A stretch of DNA of 64,000 nt from Diacronema lutheri (Eukaryota; Haptophyta; Pavlovophyceae; Pavlovales; Pavlovaceae). The notes below the pieces were generated by a model. The model was not told the origin of the DNA, did no database searches, and saw only the letters and a program-made list of their open reading frames with translations. Shown here piece by piece: positions 62,656 to 64,000 of the stretch. Both the position numbers and the translations under genes were made by a program. The stretch's first letter is position 1; every line of letters begins with the position of its first letter. The DNA lies in assembly GCA_019448385.1 (NCBI GenBank), contig JAGTXO010000009.1:1116001-1180000 (forward strand), in the 5' to 3' direction.

Positions 62656-62733
62656 GGGCAGGCGAGCCGCGCGAGCCTGCTCTTGACGGGGGTTGTGTGC
62701 CGACTGTTGCCGCGGACTGTCAGTCAACACTCG

Positions 62734-62753
62734 AAAAAAAAAAAAAAAAAAAA
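62734..62753. repeat. A homopolymer
   Basis: About 19 A residues between the Rab and CEP19 genes, 40 bp before the CEP19 ATG. Confidence 0.9.
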
Positions 62754-62792
62754 GTCGTTCGGAACTCCGAAGCACGTTTTGGCGCGCACGGC

Positions 62793-63428
62793 ATGGCGGG
62801 CTCGAGCGTCGGGCTGACGCCGAGAAAATTTGGGCTGACCTTCTCGCCGCCGTCGCTCACGGTGACGTACACGGCGAACGAGCGGAAGACGCGCAGGCGC
62901 AACATCCCCGTGCGCAATCTCTCCGCCAAATCAGACGCGACTGCCGTCGCCGCGCAGCTCGCGACCGCGCACGCCGACCTGCTCAGCAGGGTGCAGCCCG
63001 CGCAGCTCGAAAGCCTGGTGAGGCGCCTGGTGGAGGCGGTGGCCAAGCGCGACGCCGCGAGCGCCGCCTGGAGCGCGTCCTGCGAGGCCAGCAGCGCGAG
63101 CGCGCATCCAGCGGCCGGCGCGCTCGGCACGGCGGGCGCTCCGGGCGCCGGCCGTCCGGCCGGAGGCGCGGCCGTTGGTGGGAGCGAGAACTTGAACGCG
63201 CTGGATGACGCGGCGCTCGCGGTCGTCAAGGCGGAGATGGACGTCGGCTTCAGCGCCTCGCGCCTCCGGCCAGGCGACCCGGGCTACGTGTACGACAAGC
63301 GCGTCGAATTCGCGCCGCCGCACGAGCGCTCCGAGTGGGACGACGAGCTCGAGGACTTCTCGTCGTCGGAGGAGGACGACCTGTTCGGCAAGCGTGGGAA
63401 AGACGGCTCGGATGGCCTGCTGCCGTGA
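62793..63428 (+). CDS. CEP19: CEP19-like centrosomal / ciliary protein
   Basis: 211 residues, ATG at 62793. The match to CEP19 runs through the protein: KFGLTFSPPSLTVTYTANE, RRRNIPVRNLSAKSDATAVA (human has MPVRNFSKFSDCTRAAEQL), a QLESLVRRLVEAV helix, LNALDDAALAVVKAEMDVGF (human [20 protein letters not shown]), and GDPGYVYDKRVEF (human DPNFVYDIEVEF) with a WDDELEDF acidic end. The human protein sits at the mother centriole and recruits RABL2 for ciliogenesis, so a flagellated host is expected. An Ala/Gly-rich insert (about 110-130) is unlike animals. Confidence 0.88.
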   Translation: MAGSSVGLTPRKFGLTFSPPSLTVTYTANERKTRRRNIPVRNLSAKSDATAVAAQLATAHADLLSRVQPAQLESLVRRLVEAVAKRDAASAAWSASCEASSASAHPAAGALGTAGAPGAGRPAGGAAVGGSENLNALDDAALAVVKAEMDVGFSASRLRPGDPGYVYDKRVEFAPPHERSEWDDELEDFSSSEEDDLFGKRGKDGSDGLLP

Positions 63429-63644
63429 AAGTGCCCGTGCCTGTCAATCTTATTTATTTTTTTGATGAAAATTAGGGTGGTTCGGGTGGAGCATCGCGCT
63501 CGTCTGCTGGCACGCCTTGCGGTGGCGCGACGGTAGCGACGCTTCAGCGCGCAGGCGGGCGCCGTCAACGCGCTGCTCGACTCGCGCCCTCCCCCCAGCT
63601 GGGACGCGTGCGCGCATGCGCGCGTGCGCGCATTCGCGCGCGCG
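63429..63644. other. Convergent intergenic region
   Basis: 216 bp between CEP19 and POLD4 ends; a short AT-rich block (ttatttatttttttgatgaa, about 63451-63470) probably contains polyadenylation signals. No gene seen. Confidence 0.5.
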
Positions 63645-63941
63645 TCACGTGGCGGCGCCCATTGCGCGGGCAAAGACGCTCGAGTTCACGGCGTGCGGCA
63701 CGTTGAGCGCGACGCGCACCTCCTCCGGTGGGTTGAGCCCAAGCGCTCGTGCGCGCTCCCATCGGTCGGCGCGCGATAAGCCGACGGAGGGACCGAACGT
63801 GCTGTCGAGGTCAAAGGCGGCGAGGACCTTCTCGGCCTGCGCCGCGCTCATCGGCGGTATCGTGTGCTGCGCGGGCGCATCCTTGCCGGCCAGCGCAACC
63901 GACGCACCCTTGCTCTGCTTGAAGGCGAGCGTCTCGGGCAT
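63645..63941 (-). CDS. POLD4: DNA polymerase delta small subunit (POLD4/p12-like)
   Basis: 98 residues from the ATG at 63939-63941. The C-terminal core carries the p12 signature: AAFDLDSTFGPSVGLSRADR and WERARALGLNPPEEVRVAL (human FDLAWQYGPCTGITRLQRWCRAKQMGLEPPPEVWQVL). The subunit stabilises DNA polymerase delta and contacts PCNA. The human N-terminal PIP motif is not obvious; TLAFKQSKG may be a remnant. An upstream exon beyond the window cannot be excluded. Confidence 0.85.
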   Translation of the reverse strand: MPETLAFKQSKGASVALAGKDAPAQHTIPPMSAAQAEKVLAAFDLDSTFGPSVGLSRADRWERARALGLNPPEEVRVALNVPHAVNSSVFARAMGAAT

Positions 63942-64000
63942 CGTGCGCGCTTGAGCTTCGTTCGCCAAGCAGCGCGGGCGGGCGTCAGGGCGCAGGCGTT

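Noticed and set aside
61549-63428. Rab-CEP19 neighbours as the RABL2-CEP19 ciliary module
   Set aside because: The GTPase has Rab2-like features (YDY lead, CC-containing C-terminus), not RABL2 features, so adjacency is probably chance.

Overview
The window is very GC-rich nuclear DNA from a eukaryote, most likely a photosynthetic, flagellated protist. Host genes include plastid pathway genes (a DWARF27-like protein, phytoene desaturase, DapB with a leader), a CEP19-type ciliary protein, a CHASE-like hybrid histidine kinase, a GT29-like sialyltransferase and a probable selenoprotein. A haptophyte alga (Pavlovales or Isochrysidales type) fits best, but this is inference. Genes are dense (about one per 3 kb), on both strands, often divergent with about 45-105 bp between start codons. 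I could place 23 introns by protein-family continuity; ten begin GTGCGC and two appear to be GC-AG.

Layout. 1-3402: a head-to-head pair of nearly identical six-TM/TIR-like genes forming a large inverted repeat; the left copy runs off the edge. 4345-9723: a 1,792-residue low-complexity protein with a tentative FMRP-like Tudor/Agenet start. 9892-16146: DWARF27-like gene, ankyrin gene, tandem-DUF2470-like gene, a SelU/PRXL2-like selenoprotein with an in-frame TGA and a SECIS-like hairpin, then a 189-bp higher-order tandem array. Copies of a roughly 120-bp promoter module lie upstream of the DWARF27-like gene and the next gene. 16175-20036: a nine-exon secreted subtilase with CC-rich repeats and a kringle. 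20076-21203: DapB. 21481-25184: CHASE-like hybrid histidine kinase. 25444-34150: a 2,356-residue protein joining a CaMKK/GRIK-like kinase to a PP2C phosphatase. 34256-36298: secreted transglutaminase-like protein. 36512-37204: plastid membrane protein. 37409-44626: a 2,405-residue PA/multi-TM/TIR-like protein. 44671-45811: gamma-glutamyl hydrolase with a frameshift. 46347-48578: phytoene desaturase. 48617-50094: a repeat island with two tandem copies of a dispersed repeat and a 634-bp foldback-type DNA transposon with perfect 10-bp target duplications. 50143-50864: small plastid protein. 50982-52166: sialyltransferase. 52258-61486: a 2,907-residue six-repeat gelsolin/villin protein with a thioredoxin-fold and a PH domain. 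61549-63941: Rab GTPase, CEP19 and POLD4.

Themes. Carotenoid and plastid metabolism (phytoene desaturase, DWARF27-like, DapB) sits beside signalling genes (histidine kinase, kinase-phosphatase, TIR-like proteins). Many coding regions hold minisatellites whose unit is a multiple of 3 bp. The two strongest candidates for something new are the kinase-PP2C fusion and the selenoprotein with its SECIS; the complete foldback transposon and the promoter modules come next.
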